64,000 nt of DNA from Streptomyces zaomyceticus (GTDB lineage: Bacteria > Actinomycetota > Actinomycetes > Streptomycetales > Streptomycetaceae): assembly GCF_014656215.1 (NCBI RefSeq), contig NZ_BNBZ01000039.1, forward strand, positions 1 through 64,000. Direction: 5' to 3'. Position 1 is the stretch's first letter. Every line of letters starts with the position of its first letter. Both the position numbers and the translations under genes were made by a program. Of this stretch, positions 24,196-32,931 are shown one piece after another. The notes beneath the pieces are model-generated. The model did no database searches, had not been told where the DNA came from, and saw nothing but the letters and a program-made list of their open reading frames with translations.

Positions 24196-25442
24196 CCACG
24201 CTCGTCCTGCACCGCGGCTCGCTGCGCGCCAACCCGTACGAGCGGTGGCTCGCCGGCCACGGGGAGAAGATCGTCCTGCTGGGCTCGGCCGAACAGCTCG
24301 CCCTGTTCGGCGAGGAACTGCCCACCGAAGCCCCCTATCTGCACGCCGAGGTGCTGACCGACTACGACACCGGCGACCATGTGGAGCGGCGGGCCGCCGA
24401 ACTCGTCGAGGAGTTCGGGGTCACCGACATCGTGGCCTGCCAGGAGTTCGACATCCTGCGGGCGGCCGCGCTGCGCGAGCGCTTCGGGCTGCCGGGCCAG
24501 CGGCCCGGGTCGGCCCTGGTGTACCGCGACAAGTGGGAGATGAAGAAGCTCGCCACGGCCGCCGGGATCCCGGTCGCCGCGCACGTACTGCTGCGCTCGG
24601 CCGCGGAGCTCGACGCCTTCGCCGACACCCACGGCCTGCCGGTCGTGGTCAAGCCCCGTCAGGGGCTGCTGTCCGTCGGCGTGTCCGTGCTGCGCACCCG
24701 CGAGGAGCTCGCCGGCTGGGCGCGGGACGCCGAGCTGCTGCGCCCCGACGGCGAACCGGAGTGGCTGGCCGAGACATTCGTCGAGGGCTCCATGTGCCAC
24801 ATCGACGGCACCGTCCTGGACGGCCGGATCGCGACGATGTGGCCGTCGCAGTACCAGTACGCGCTGGCCGACTTCCGCGACCGCAAGGGGCGGGTCGACA
24901 TCGCGCTCGACACCGCCGACCCGCTGGCACGACGGCTCGTCGCGTTCGGCGAGCGGATCCTGGAGGCGTTCGGCGGCCCCGAGCACTTCGCCTTCCACAT
25001 CGAGGTGTTCCACACCACCGGCGGCGAACTGGTGCTGTGCGAGGCGGCCTCCCGGGCCGGGGGCGCGGGCGTGCGCGACGTGCAGCGTGCGCTGTTCGGC
25101 TTCGACCCGATGGAGTACCCGGTCCGCCGCCAGCTCGGCCTGCCCGCCCCGACGGGCGAGCGCGCGGACCCGGCGCAGCTCGCCGGGCAGCTGCTCTTCA
25201 CCAAGCGGCCCGGGGTGCTGACCGCGCTGCCGGACCCGGCGACGCTGCCGGAGGGCGTCGTGAAGTACACGGCGTACGCGGAGGTCGGCGACACCGTCCA
25301 GGACGCCTCGCACTCCGGGGACTTCCTCGCCGCGTTCGTCGTCACCGGCACGGACCGGAGCGAGACGGAGGCCCGGATCCGGGCGGCGGAGGCCTGGTTC
25401 AAGGCGGGGCTCTGGTTCAGGGCGGAGCCCGGCGACAACTGA
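24192..25442 (+). CDS. ATP-grasp ligase, copy 3
   Basis: A 416-residue ATP-grasp protein, more divergent than copies 1 and 2. Elements: PVVVKPRQGLLSVGVSVLR, WLAETFVEGSMCHIDGT, and the end LVLCEAASRAGGAGVRDV in place of the NRLGGD motif, so its metal site is Glu-x-x-Ser-Arg. It resembles carbamoyl-phosphate-synthetase-like ATP-grasp proteins of secondary metabolism. Translation is coupled to cysK by overlap, and the gene ends the operon; 147 bases follow before the A-domain gene. It probably conjugates the beta-substituted alanine or uses it as the amine partner. Function beyond carboxylate-amine ligation is not visible. Confidence 0.8.
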   Translation: MTTLVLHRGSLRANPYERWLAGHGEKIVLLGSAEQLALFGEELPTEAPYLHAEVLTDYDTGDHVERRAAELVEEFGVTDIVACQEFDILRAAALRERFGLPGQRPGSALVYRDKWEMKKLATAAGIPVAAHVLLRSAAELDAFADTHGLPVVVKPRQGLLSVGVSVLRTREELAGWARDAELLRPDGEPEWLAETFVEGSMCHIDGTVLDGRIATMWPSQYQYALADFRDRKGRVDIALDTADPLARRLVAFGERILEAFGGPEHFAFHIEVFHTTGGELVLCEAASRAGGAGVRDVQRALFGFDPMEYPVRRQLGLPAPTGERADPAQLAGQLLFTKRPGVLTALPDPATLPEGVVKYTAYAEVGDTVQDASHSGDFLAAFVVTGTDRSETEARIRAAEAWFKAGLWFRAEPGDN

Positions 25443-25589
25443 CCCGGGGACGGGGACGGGGCCCTCCGGGTCCGCGGGGGCCCGACATGGCGAAGTAACC
25501 ACGGTGTTCGCGGCCGTACCGCCCGGAGAGCGGGTGCACGGCCACCTCCGCACTCCAGGAGAAGCACGGCCCGGCCGCCCGGTCGAACA

Positions 25590-28232
25590 ATGTCCCCCGT
25601 GAACTTCGAAGCGGCAGCAAACCACTCGGGCGACAGACCCCCGGTGCACCCTCCCGTGTCCCCCCGATGTGCGGGATTCCGGCTGGCGGGCGGCCTCGAC
25701 CTGGCCGCGCTGCGCCGGGCCTGGGACACGACGGTGAGCACCCGGCCCGGCGACGCCGCGACGGCCGAGCGACTGTGCTTCACCGACCTCACCGCCGTGG
25801 CGGTGGACGACGTCGACGCGCTGGCCGCCGCACTGTGCGGCCGGTGGGCCACCGAGGCCCAGGGGGCCCGGCCCTCCACGGCGGGTCCGCACGCGCGGCT
25901 GCACGCCGCCCGGATCACCCCGGCGGACCTGCTGTTGTTCGTGACGGTGGACGGAGCCGTCGACGAGGCCCATGTCTCCCGGCTGGTCGACACGCTGTCG
26001 GCCGCGTACGCGCACGAGCGCCACGGCGCACCGGCCCCGGAAGCGGAAGCGGCGGCGACGGCCCAGGAGACGGCGGCCCGGGAGGCGGTCGTCCGCACCC
26101 TCCGGACCAGGATCCACCGGTACGAAGGGGCCTCGCTGCCGTTCGTGTGGAACGGCGAGCTGGCCCGCCGGGTCGCGGAGGTCGCCGCGGAACAGAGTGC
26201 GTCCCCGACCGGTGTCGTCCTCGCCGCGCTGCGGGCGCTGCTGCTGCGGCACGGCGGCCACGCGGGCGACGGAACCCTCCGCGCGCTGCTCGGCTTCGAA
26301 CCGCACCCGCTGCGCGGTGACCGCGACCTTCCGCAGCTCGACGCCGTCTTCGCCGACCGGTCCGCCGCGCCGGTCGTCGACCGGGTCGCGGGCCTGCGCG
26401 CCCGGCCCGTCGTCCCCGACCGGGTGGTGGTGCCGACCGGACTCGTTCTCGTCGTCGACGCCATCGACGACAGCGCCGACGAGGGGACTCCGCGGCTCTC
26501 GGGCCGTCTGGAGTACCGCACCGCGCTCTACGACCCGGACTCGGCCGCGCACCTGCTCGACGGCCTGCGCACCCTGCTGGCGGCGGCGCTGGACGCACCG
26601 GACACGCCGGTCAACACGCTGCCGCCGCTGCTGCCGGCCGCCGCGCTGATCGAACGCTACGCGGCCCTGCCGATGTTCAGGCCGGTCGGTCACACCGAAC
26701 CCCTGCCCATGCAGGTGGCCGCGCACGCCGTCACCGACGCGCCCGCGGTCGTCTGGGACGGCCGCACCACCGGCTACGCCGCGCTGGACGCGGCGGCCCG
26801 CGACGTCACCCGACGGCTCGCCGCCGCGGGCGTGACCGCGGGCGACGCCGTGGTGGTCCGGATGCCGCCGGGGCCGTCGCGGATCGCCGCGCTGCTCGGC
26901 GTCCTGGCCCACGGCGCCGAGCTGTGCTGGCTCGCCCCCGGTCCCGCCGGTGAGCGCGGCCGCTCCGTGCTCACGTCGCTGCGGCCGGCCTGCGTGGTCG
27001 TCGAGGGCGACGGCGCCGACGAACTGCTCGACTGGTACCGCGCCGAGTTCGGCGGCCGGGTGGTGGACGTGGCCGCCGACGCGGCCGTCCCGCCCGTGAC
27101 CCCGGAGCCCGTCGTCACCCCCGCCGACACCGCGTACATCGCCTTCACCTCCGGCTCCACCGGCCGCCCCAAGGGCATCCCGCAGACGCACGCCGCGCTC
27201 ACCCAGTTCAGCAGCTGGTTCGGCACCCGGTTCGCGATGGGCCCCGGAGCCCGGGTGGCCCAGTGGGTCTCCCCCGAGCACGATCCGGCGCTCGCCGAGG
27301 TCGGCGCGACGCTCGCCACCGGCGGCACGCTGTACGTCGTGCCGGACCAGGTGCGGGTGAACCCGGACCTGCTGGTGCCGTGGCTGGCCGAGCACCGCAT
27401 CACGCACCTGCAGACCGTGCCCAGCTTCGCCCGCGACCTCCTCGACGTGATCGCCCGGACCGGCGCGGGGCCGCGGCTCGACGCCTTCGGCCATCTGCTG
27501 CTGATGGGCGAGGCGCTGCCGCCGGAGCTGCTCGGCGGCCTGGCCGAGGAGCTGCCGGCGCTGCGCGTCTTCAACCTGTACGGGCCGACCGAGGTCGTCG
27601 CCGCCACCTGGCACGAGGTCACCGGCCTGACCGAGGGCCCGGTGCCGATCGGCCGGGCCATCCCGGGCCGCCAGCTCCTCGTCCTCGACGAGAACGACCT
27701 GACCTGCCCGGTCGGAGTCACCGGCAGCATCGTGGTGCGCTCTCCCTATGTGACCTCGGGGTACCTGGGCAGTGCCGACCGCACCCCGTTCCGCCCGGTG
27801 GAGTGGCTGGACACGCCCGGCGCCGAGGGGGGCTGGTACCGCACCGGCGACCTCGGGCGGCGGCTGCCCGACGGCACCCTGGAGTACCGGGGCCGCGAGG
27901 ACTTCCAGATCAAGCTGGCCGGCAACCGGGTCGAACTGACCGAGATCGAAGGGTCGCTGGCCTCGCACGCCTCCGTCCTGGAGTGTGCCGTGGTGCCGGT
28001 CGCCGAACCGGTGTCGGGCCTGGTGCGCGGGCTCGACGTCCATGTCGTGCCGCGCCGGGACGCCGACGGCCGGCCGCTCGGTGCCCCCGCCGAATGGCGG
28101 GCGCACCTGCGCGGCCACTTCGGCCCCCTGAGCCTGCCCGCGACGTTCCACGAGGCGCCGGGCCGCCTGCCGCGCAACGCCGCCGGGAAGGTGGACCGCT
28201 CGCATCTGCGGGCGGCGACCGCCGCGGCCTGA
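25590..28232 (+). CDS. sgcC1-like: NRPS adenylation protein with degenerate condensation remnant (SgcC1-like)
   Basis: An 880-residue discrete adenylation enzyme. The A domain covers about residues 360-875, with TSGSTGRPKG near 520, NLYGPTE, YRTGDLG, KLAGNRVELTEIE and the terminal NAAGKVDR lysine. The first 350 residues look like a decayed condensation domain: the place of HHxxxDG reads FVTVDGAV, with the DG kept and the histidines lost. In the C-1027 pathway SgcC1 activates (S)-beta-tyrosine and loads it on free carrier SgcC2; here the aminomutase lies 45 bases downstream and a free PCP at 37902. There is no good ribosome site for the ATG, and GTG at 25599 is possible. Confidence 0.85.
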   Translation: MSPVNFEAAANHSGDRPPVHPPVSPRCAGFRLAGGLDLAALRRAWDTTVSTRPGDAATAERLCFTDLTAVAVDDVDALAAALCGRWATEAQGARPSTAGPHARLHAARITPADLLLFVTVDGAVDEAHVSRLVDTLSAAYAHERHGAPAPEAEAAATAQETAAREAVVRTLRTRIHRYEGASLPFVWNGELARRVAEVAAEQSASPTGVVLAALRALLLRHGGHAGDGTLRALLGFEPHPLRGDRDLPQLDAVFADRSAAPVVDRVAGLRARPVVPDRVVVPTGLVLVVDAIDDSADEGTPRLSGRLEYRTALYDPDSAAHLLDGLRTLLAAALDAPDTPVNTLPPLLPAAALIERYAALPMFRPVGHTEPLPMQVAAHAVTDAPAVVWDGRTTGYAALDAAARDVTRRLAAAGVTAGDAVVVRMPPGPSRIAALLGVLAHGAELCWLAPGPAGERGRSVLTSLRPACVVVEGDGADELLDWYRAEFGGRVVDVAADAAVPPVTPEPVVTPADTAYIAFTSGSTGRPKGIPQTHAALTQFSSWFGTRFAMGPGARVAQWVSPEHDPALAEVGATLATGGTLYVVPDQVRVNPDLLVPWLAEHRITHLQTVPSFARDLLDVIARTGAGPRLDAFGHLLLMGEALPPELLGGLAEELPALRVFNLYGPTEVVAATWHEVTGLTEGPVPIGRAIPGRQLLVLDENDLTCPVGVTGSIVVRSPYVTSGYLGSADRTPFRPVEWLDTPGAEGGWYRTGDLGRRLPDGTLEYRGREDFQIKLAGNRVELTEIEGSLASHASVLECAVVPVAEPVSGLVRGLDVHVVPRRDADGRPLGAPAEWRAHLRGHFGPLSLPATFHEAPGRLPRNAAGKVDRSHLRAATAAA

Positions 28233-28277
28233 CCCCGTATCACCTGCCTTCATCCGATTCCACTGGGAGTGAGTACG

Positions 28278-29894
28278 TTGACGACTGTCGAGATTTCCGC
28301 CATTCCGGTCGCGTTCGACGGCGAGAGCCTGACCATCGACTCGGTGCGTCAGGTCGCCGAGGAGGGCGCGCAGGCCGCGGTCCCCGGTGAGGCGATGGCG
28401 AAGGCCCGCAGGAGCAGGGAGATCTTCGAGGGCATCGCCGAGCAGAACATCCCGATCTACGGGGTGACCACCGGCTACGGCGAGATGATCTACATGCAGG
28501 TGGACAAGTCCAAGGAGACCGAGCTGCAGACCAACCTGGTCCGCAGCCACAGCGCCGGTGTCGGACCGCTGTTCGCCGAGGACGAGGCTCGCGCCATCGT
28601 CGCCGCCCGCCTCAACACGCTGGCCAAGGGCTACTCCGCGGTGCGTCCGGAGATCCTGGAGCGCCTCGCCCTCTACCTCAACCTCGGCATCACCCCGGCG
28701 ATCCCGCAGATCGGCTCCCTGGGCGCCAGTGGCGACCTCGCCCCGCTGTCCCACGTGGCCAGCACCCTGATCGGTGAGGGCTACGTGCTGCGCGACGGCA
28801 AGCGGGTGCCCACCCGCAAGGTCCTCGACGAGCTGGGCATCGAGCCGCTCCAGCTGAAGTTCAAGGAGGGCCTGGCCCTCATCAACGGCACCTCGGCGAT
28901 GACCGGTCTCGGCTCGCTCGTGGTCGGCCGCGCCCTCGCCCAGGCCCGCCAGGCCGAGATCGTCACGGCGCTGCTCATCGAGACGCTGCGCGGCTCCACC
29001 AGCCCGTTCCTCGCCGAGGGCCACGACATCGCCCGCCCGCACCAGGGGCAGATCGACACGGCGGCCAACATGCGCGCGCTGATGGACGGCAGCAACCTGA
29101 CGGTCGAGCACGCCGACCTGCGCCGCGAGCTCGAGGCCGACAAGGACACCGACAAGGACGTCCAGCGCTCCGAGATCTACCTGCAGAAGGCGTACTCGCT
29201 GCGGGCCATCCCGCAGATCGTCGGCGCCGTCCGCGACACCCTCTACCACGCGGTGCAGAAGCTGGAGATCGAGCTCAACTCGGCCAACGACAACCCGCTG
29301 TTCTTCGAGGGCCAGGACGAGATCTTCCACGGCGCGAACTTCCACGGCCAGCCCATCGCGTTCGCCATGGACTTCGTGACCATCGCGCTGACCCAGCTCG
29401 GCGTGCTCGCCGAGCGCCAGGTCAACCGGGTGCTCAACCGTCACCTGAGCTACGGCCTGCCGGAGTTCCTGGTGGCCGGCGACCCCGGTCTGCACAGCGG
29501 CTTCGCCGGTGCCCAGTACCCGGCCACCGCGCTCGTCGCCGAGAACCGCACGATCGGCCCCGCCAGCACCCAGAGCGTGCCGTCCAACGGCGACAACCAG
29601 GACGTCGTCAGCATGGGTCTGATCGCCGCCCGCAACGCCCGCCGTGTCCTCGAGAACAACAACCGCATCCTCGCCGTCGAGTTCCTCGCCGCCGCGCAGG
29701 CCGTCGACATCTCGGGCCGCTTCGAGGGCCTGAGCCCGGCCGCCAAGGCCACGTACGACGCCGTCCGCGCGCTGGTCCCGACGCTGGGCGTGGACCGCTA
29801 CATGGCCGACGACATCGAGCTGGTCGCCGCCGCCCTGTCGCGCGGAGAGTTCCTGGCTGCCCTGGACCGTCACACCGACGTCGTCCTGCGCTGA
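28278..29894 (+). CDS. sgcC4-like: MIO-dependent tyrosine 2,3-aminomutase (SgcC4-like)
   Basis: About 538 residues, a 4-methylideneimidazole-5-one enzyme of the ammonia-lyase family. The MIO triad Ala150-Ser151-Gly152 lies in LGASGDLAPLSH, and the catalytic tyrosine is Tyr61 in IYGVTTGYG. The sequence tracks SgcC4 of C-1027 closely in my memory over its full length (for example GEMIYMQVDKSKE), so it should convert L-tyrosine to beta-tyrosine rather than only release ammonia. The TTG at 28278 has GGGAG eight bases ahead; GTG at 28269 is the alternative and would add three residues. It belongs to the beta-amino-acid branch with genes 25590 and 36502-39723. Confidence 0.93.
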   Translation: MTTVEISAIPVAFDGESLTIDSVRQVAEEGAQAAVPGEAMAKARRSREIFEGIAEQNIPIYGVTTGYGEMIYMQVDKSKETELQTNLVRSHSAGVGPLFAEDEARAIVAARLNTLAKGYSAVRPEILERLALYLNLGITPAIPQIGSLGASGDLAPLSHVASTLIGEGYVLRDGKRVPTRKVLDELGIEPLQLKFKEGLALINGTSAMTGLGSLVVGRALAQARQAEIVTALLIETLRGSTSPFLAEGHDIARPHQGQIDTAANMRALMDGSNLTVEHADLRRELEADKDTDKDVQRSEIYLQKAYSLRAIPQIVGAVRDTLYHAVQKLEIELNSANDNPLFFEGQDEIFHGANFHGQPIAFAMDFVTIALTQLGVLAERQVNRVLNRHLSYGLPEFLVAGDPGLHSGFAGAQYPATALVAENRTIGPASTQSVPSNGDNQDVVSMGLIAARNARRVLENNNRILAVEFLAAAQAVDISGRFEGLSPAAKATYDAVRALVPTLGVDRYMADDIELVAAALSRGEFLAALDRHTDVVLR

Positions 29895-29938
29895 TCCGGC
29901 GCGCCGGACACCCGGCGCCCTTCATCCACGGCACGCGA

Positions 29939-29963
29939 GGCCGGCCGCAGACCGCGGCCGGCC
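29939..29963 (+). terminator. Hairpin after the aminomutase gene
   Basis: A perfect 10-bp stem (GGCCGGCCGC / GCGGCCGGCC) with loop AGACC lies 45 bases after the stop. There is no T-run, as is usual in Streptomyces. It separates the aminomutase from the methyltransferase gene. Confidence 0.5.
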
Positions 29964-30010
29964 CGCCCCGCCCTCTGCCCGGCCCGCTGCCCGAAAGGAC
30001 CCCGCACCCC

Positions 30011-31540
30011 ATGACTGCCGCCCCGGTCGCCCCGCCGACCGACGCCCTTCCGCACGCCCTGCTCACCGCCTCGCCCGAACGGGCCGACGAGGAGTTCCTG
30101 CGGCTGACCGACGCGCTGTGGAAGGACGGCGTGGCCACGGACGGGGCGCCGGCCGAGGTGCCCCGGCTGGTGGCCGCCCTGTCCGGCGCCGACGAGCTGC
30201 GCCAGGGGTACCTCGCGCTGCTGCTCGGGCTGCTGGCCGAGACGGAGCACACCGCGGGCGGCGGCCCGCTGACCGAAGCCGTACGGGCCGGGCTCGCCGA
30301 CTACCTGCCGCTGCTCACCGGATCCGAGCCGGGCGGCCCCACCCAGCTCGCCGCCCTGTACCTGCTCTCCCACCTCGGTGGTGACCGCGAGGGGATCCTC
30401 GCCGCCGCGGCCGGCACCGAGCTCACTCCGGACGACCGCACCCGGCTGGAGCGCTGCCTGCAGCCGCTCGCCCCCGAGGACGTCGTGCTGGGCCGGGTCT
30501 GGCCCTCGCCGTACGAGTGGCAGCTCGGCGCCGAGGAGCTGGCCTTCGACCAGGACTGGATCCGCGCCCTGACGCCGGAGCAGCTCGCGGCGACCTGGTC
30601 GAGCGACACCCGGTCGGTGCTCGCGTACACCGGCGCGAAGGCCGTGTGGGCGTTGCGCAACGGCCGCCCGACGGTGGTCCGCGACACCAGCGTCCACGCC
30701 GACGCCCGGCCGGCCGAGCCGCCGGCCCCGCGCATCGAGGAGTTCAGCCGCTTCGCGGACGTGCTGCGCTGCCCCGCCTGCCGCGCCACGCTGTCGTTCG
30801 CGGCCACCGGTGCGTCCTGCACCGGGTGCGAGCGGAGCTACGCGCTGCCGCACGGTGTGCTCGACCTGACCGCCGGCGCCGGTGAGCACGACGAGGACGA
30901 CGTGCTGCAGAACGCGGCCGGTCTGCAGGGCATCGGCTTCCACTACGAGAACGTGCTGCGTCCGGCGTTCCTGAGGGTGATGGGCCAGAACTGGGGCGGG
31001 GCCGTCAGCCCCGTCGACGAGGACGACTACCTGACCGAGCAGCTGTCCGCCGTCGAGGGTCCCGTCCTGGACGTCGCCGCGGGGGCGGGCCGCTGGACCG
31101 CCGTCGTCGCCGAGGCGGCCGCGGACGGCGGGGTGCTGGCCCTGGACCTGATCGCGCCCATGCTGGCCGGTCTGCGGGCCCGGCTGCCCGAGATCGCGAC
31201 GCTGCGGGCGAGCGCCCTCGCGCTGCCGGTGGCGGACTCCTCGCTGGCGGCGGTCAACTGCTGGAACGCGCTCCAGGCGCTGCCGGACGCGGGCAAGGCG
31301 ATCTCCGAGATCGGTCGCGCGCTGCGGCCGGGCGGCCGGCTGACGCTGCTGACGTTCCGCTGGGCGTCCGACCCGGTCTACCGCTACTTCCAGGGCTCGC
31401 ACGCGTTCCCGGGCAGCCCGGACGGCATCAAGCTGTTCGAGACCCGGCAGGTCCATGCCTGGCTGGACGAGGCGGGGCTCTCCCCGGTGGCCGAGACCGG
31501 TCCCGGCACCTTCGTCATCATCACCGCCGAAAAGCGCTGA
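30011..31540 (+). CDS. SAM methyltransferase with N-terminal helical domain and zinc ribbon
   Basis: A 509-residue protein in three parts: residues 1-240, a helical domain I do not recognise; residues 250-290, a Trm112-like zinc ribbon (Cys254, Cys257, Cys270, Cys273; RCPAC...CTGC); residues 300-509, a class I methyltransferase with motif I VLDVAAGAGRW (352-362) and the NCWNALQALPD and LRPGGRLTLL segments. It should methylate an O, N or C atom on a pathway intermediate. In C-1027-type chromophores both aryl moieties can carry methoxy groups, so an O-methyltransferase role in either branch fits. The extra N-terminal domain is unusual for tailoring enzymes. AAAGGA lies upstream of the ATG at longish spacing. 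Confidence 0.78.
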   Translation: MTAAPVAPPTDALPHALLTASPERADEEFLRLTDALWKDGVATDGAPAEVPRLVAALSGADELRQGYLALLLGLLAETEHTAGGGPLTEAVRAGLADYLPLLTGSEPGGPTQLAALYLLSHLGGDREGILAAAAGTELTPDDRTRLERCLQPLAPEDVVLGRVWPSPYEWQLGAEELAFDQDWIRALTPEQLAATWSSDTRSVLAYTGAKAVWALRNGRPTVVRDTSVHADARPAEPPAPRIEEFSRFADVLRCPACRATLSFAATGASCTGCERSYALPHGVLDLTAGAGEHDEDDVLQNAAGLQGIGFHYENVLRPAFLRVMGQNWGGAVSPVDEDDYLTEQLSAVEGPVLDVAAGAGRWTAVVAEAAADGGVLALDLIAPMLAGLRARLPEIATLRASALALPVADSSLAAVNCWNALQALPDAGKAISEIGRALRPGGRLTLLTFRWASDPVYRYFQGSHAFPGSPDGIKLFETRQVHAWLDEAGLSPVAETGPGTFVIITAEKR

Positions 31541-31585
31541 CGGCACGTCCGGAGATTCCCGGAAAGCATGGAAAATTCCCGATGA

Positions 31586-31626
31586 TCCGGTGCTCGGCAG
31601 GCCCCATGGGCTCGCCGAGCACCGGA
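31586..31626 (+). terminator. Hairpin after the zinc-ribbon methyltransferase gene
   Basis: A perfect 13-bp stem, TCCGGTGCTCGGC (31586-31598) with GCCGAGCACCGGA (31614-31626), and a 15-base loop. It lies 45 bases after the stop and ahead of a more AT-rich stretch (31627-31718) that likely holds the promoter of the next gene. Confidence 0.6.
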
Positions 31627-31718
31627 ATTCGCACTGAGCAACATTGAATATGGAACCGCCCTTTGCTCGGTGAAACGATCCTTTCGGCCCAACTCCGGTG
31701 ACCGATTCAGGAGAATTC

Positions 31719-32900
31719 ATGCAGACCATCGAGGCGCCGTCCCGCGAAGAACTCGTCCGCCGTGCGACGGACCTGATTCCGCTGCTCCAGCGGAACGCTC
31801 CGGTCGGCGAGGAGAACCGCAACCTGTCCCAGGAGACGGTGGAGGCCCTCACCGAGGCCGGAATCCTCAAGATGCGCGTGCCGCACCGCTACGGCGGTTA
31901 CCAGTCCGACATGCGCACCGTGGTCGACACGCTCGCCGAGCTCGCCCGGGGTGACGGCTCCGCCGCCTGGACCGCCTCGGTCTGGGCGATCAGCTCCTGG
32001 ATGGTCGGCCTCTTCCCCGACGAGGTCCAGGACGAGGTCTTCTCGACCCCCGACGTCCGCATCAGCGGCATTCTCAGCCCGACCGCGATGGCCACCCCGG
32101 TCCCCGGCGGCATCGTGCTCAACGGCAAGTGGTCGTTCAACTCCGGTGTCCGGCACAGCCACTGGAACACCAACGCCGCGATCCTCATCGGTGAGGACGG
32201 CGAGCCGCAGCCGATCATGGTGGCCATCCCGGTCTCCGACCTGACCATCGTGGACGACTGGCACACCGCCGGTCTGCGGGGCAGCGGCAGCGTCAGCACG
32301 ATCGCCGAGAACCTGTTCGTGCCGCAGGAGCGCGTGCTCCCGATGGTGCCGGTGCTCATGGGTCAGCACCGTTCGGTGCTCAACGCGGGCTCCCCGCTCT
32401 ACAGCGCGCCGTTCATGCCGACCGCCTGTGCCACCATCTCCGCCCCGGCCCTCGGTCTCGCCCGCGCCGCCAAGGACGCGTTCCTGGACCGGCTGCCCGG
32501 CCGCAAGATCACGTACACCGCGTACGAGAGCCAGGCCGAGGCCCCGCTGACGCACCTCCAGGTCGCCGAGGCCACCGTGAAGATCGACGAGGCGGACTTC
32601 CACGCCCACCGCGCCGCCGCGATGGTCGACACCAAGGGTGCCGCGGGTGAGGAGTGGACGCTGGAGGAGCGGGCCCGGGTCCGCCTCGACCTCGGCGCCG
32701 TCACCCAGCGCGCCAAGGAGGCCGTGGACCTCCTCAACACCGCGAGCGGCGGCTCCTCGATCTACAGCTCGGTGCCGATCCAGCGCATCGAGCGGGACGT
32801 GCAGACCATCAACCTGCACGCGATCCTCCACCCCAACACCAACCTTGAGCTGTACGGCCGGATCGTCTGCGGCCAGGAGCCCAACACCGTCTACCTGTAG
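31719..32900 (+). CDS. Group D flavin monooxygenase (acyl-CoA dehydrogenase fold), copy 1
   Basis: A 393-residue protein with the acyl-CoA dehydrogenase fold and a type 2 C-terminal domain, like HsaA and DszC hydroxylases that use reduced flavin from a separate reductase. Seen: ETVEALTEAGILKMRVPHRYGGYQ start, GKWSFNSGVRHSHW, and TAGLRGSGSVSTI in the flavin domain, and a helical C-terminus with NTASGGSS. The ATG at 31719 has AGGAG six bases upstream; a GTG at 31698 is rejected. The related gene at 44277 shares the layout. It may hydroxylate a ring in one of the two aryl branches or act on the core. Its reductase may be the flavin reductase part of 10630 or lie outside. Confidence 0.82.
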   Translation: MQTIEAPSREELVRRATDLIPLLQRNAPVGEENRNLSQETVEALTEAGILKMRVPHRYGGYQSDMRTVVDTLAELARGDGSAAWTASVWAISSWMVGLFPDEVQDEVFSTPDVRISGILSPTAMATPVPGGIVLNGKWSFNSGVRHSHWNTNAAILIGEDGEPQPIMVAIPVSDLTIVDDWHTAGLRGSGSVSTIAENLFVPQERVLPMVPVLMGQHRSVLNAGSPLYSAPFMPTACATISAPALGLARAAKDAFLDRLPGRKITYTAYESQAEAPLTHLQVAEATVKIDEADFHAHRAAAMVDTKGAAGEEWTLEERARVRLDLGAVTQRAKEAVDLLNTASGGSSIYSSVPIQRIERDVQTINLHAILHPNTNLELYGRIVCGQEPNTVYL

Positions 32901-32931
32901 GCCCACCCGAGATCCGCCGGAGGACTTCCCG

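Noticed and set aside
18528..25442. Graspetide (microviridin-type) RiPP reading of the small peptide plus ATP-grasp genes
   Set aside because: The ATP-grasp proteins look like amino-acid ligases with small-molecule partners (CysE, CysK), and the peptide lacks repeated acceptor Lys/Ser/Thr-Asp/Glu core motifs.
24159..29873. A 1,904-codon open frame on the minus strand across the CysK, ATP-grasp, A-domain and aminomutase genes
   Set aside because: It is Arg/Gly/Val/Asp-rich, has no domain, and lies opposite several clearly real genes. Long antisense frames are a by-product of GC-biased third codon positions.
31698..31718. GTG start for the group D monooxygenase at 31698
   Set aside because: The ATG at 31719 has AGGAG at six bases; the GTG has no site, and the extra residues overlap that ribosome site.
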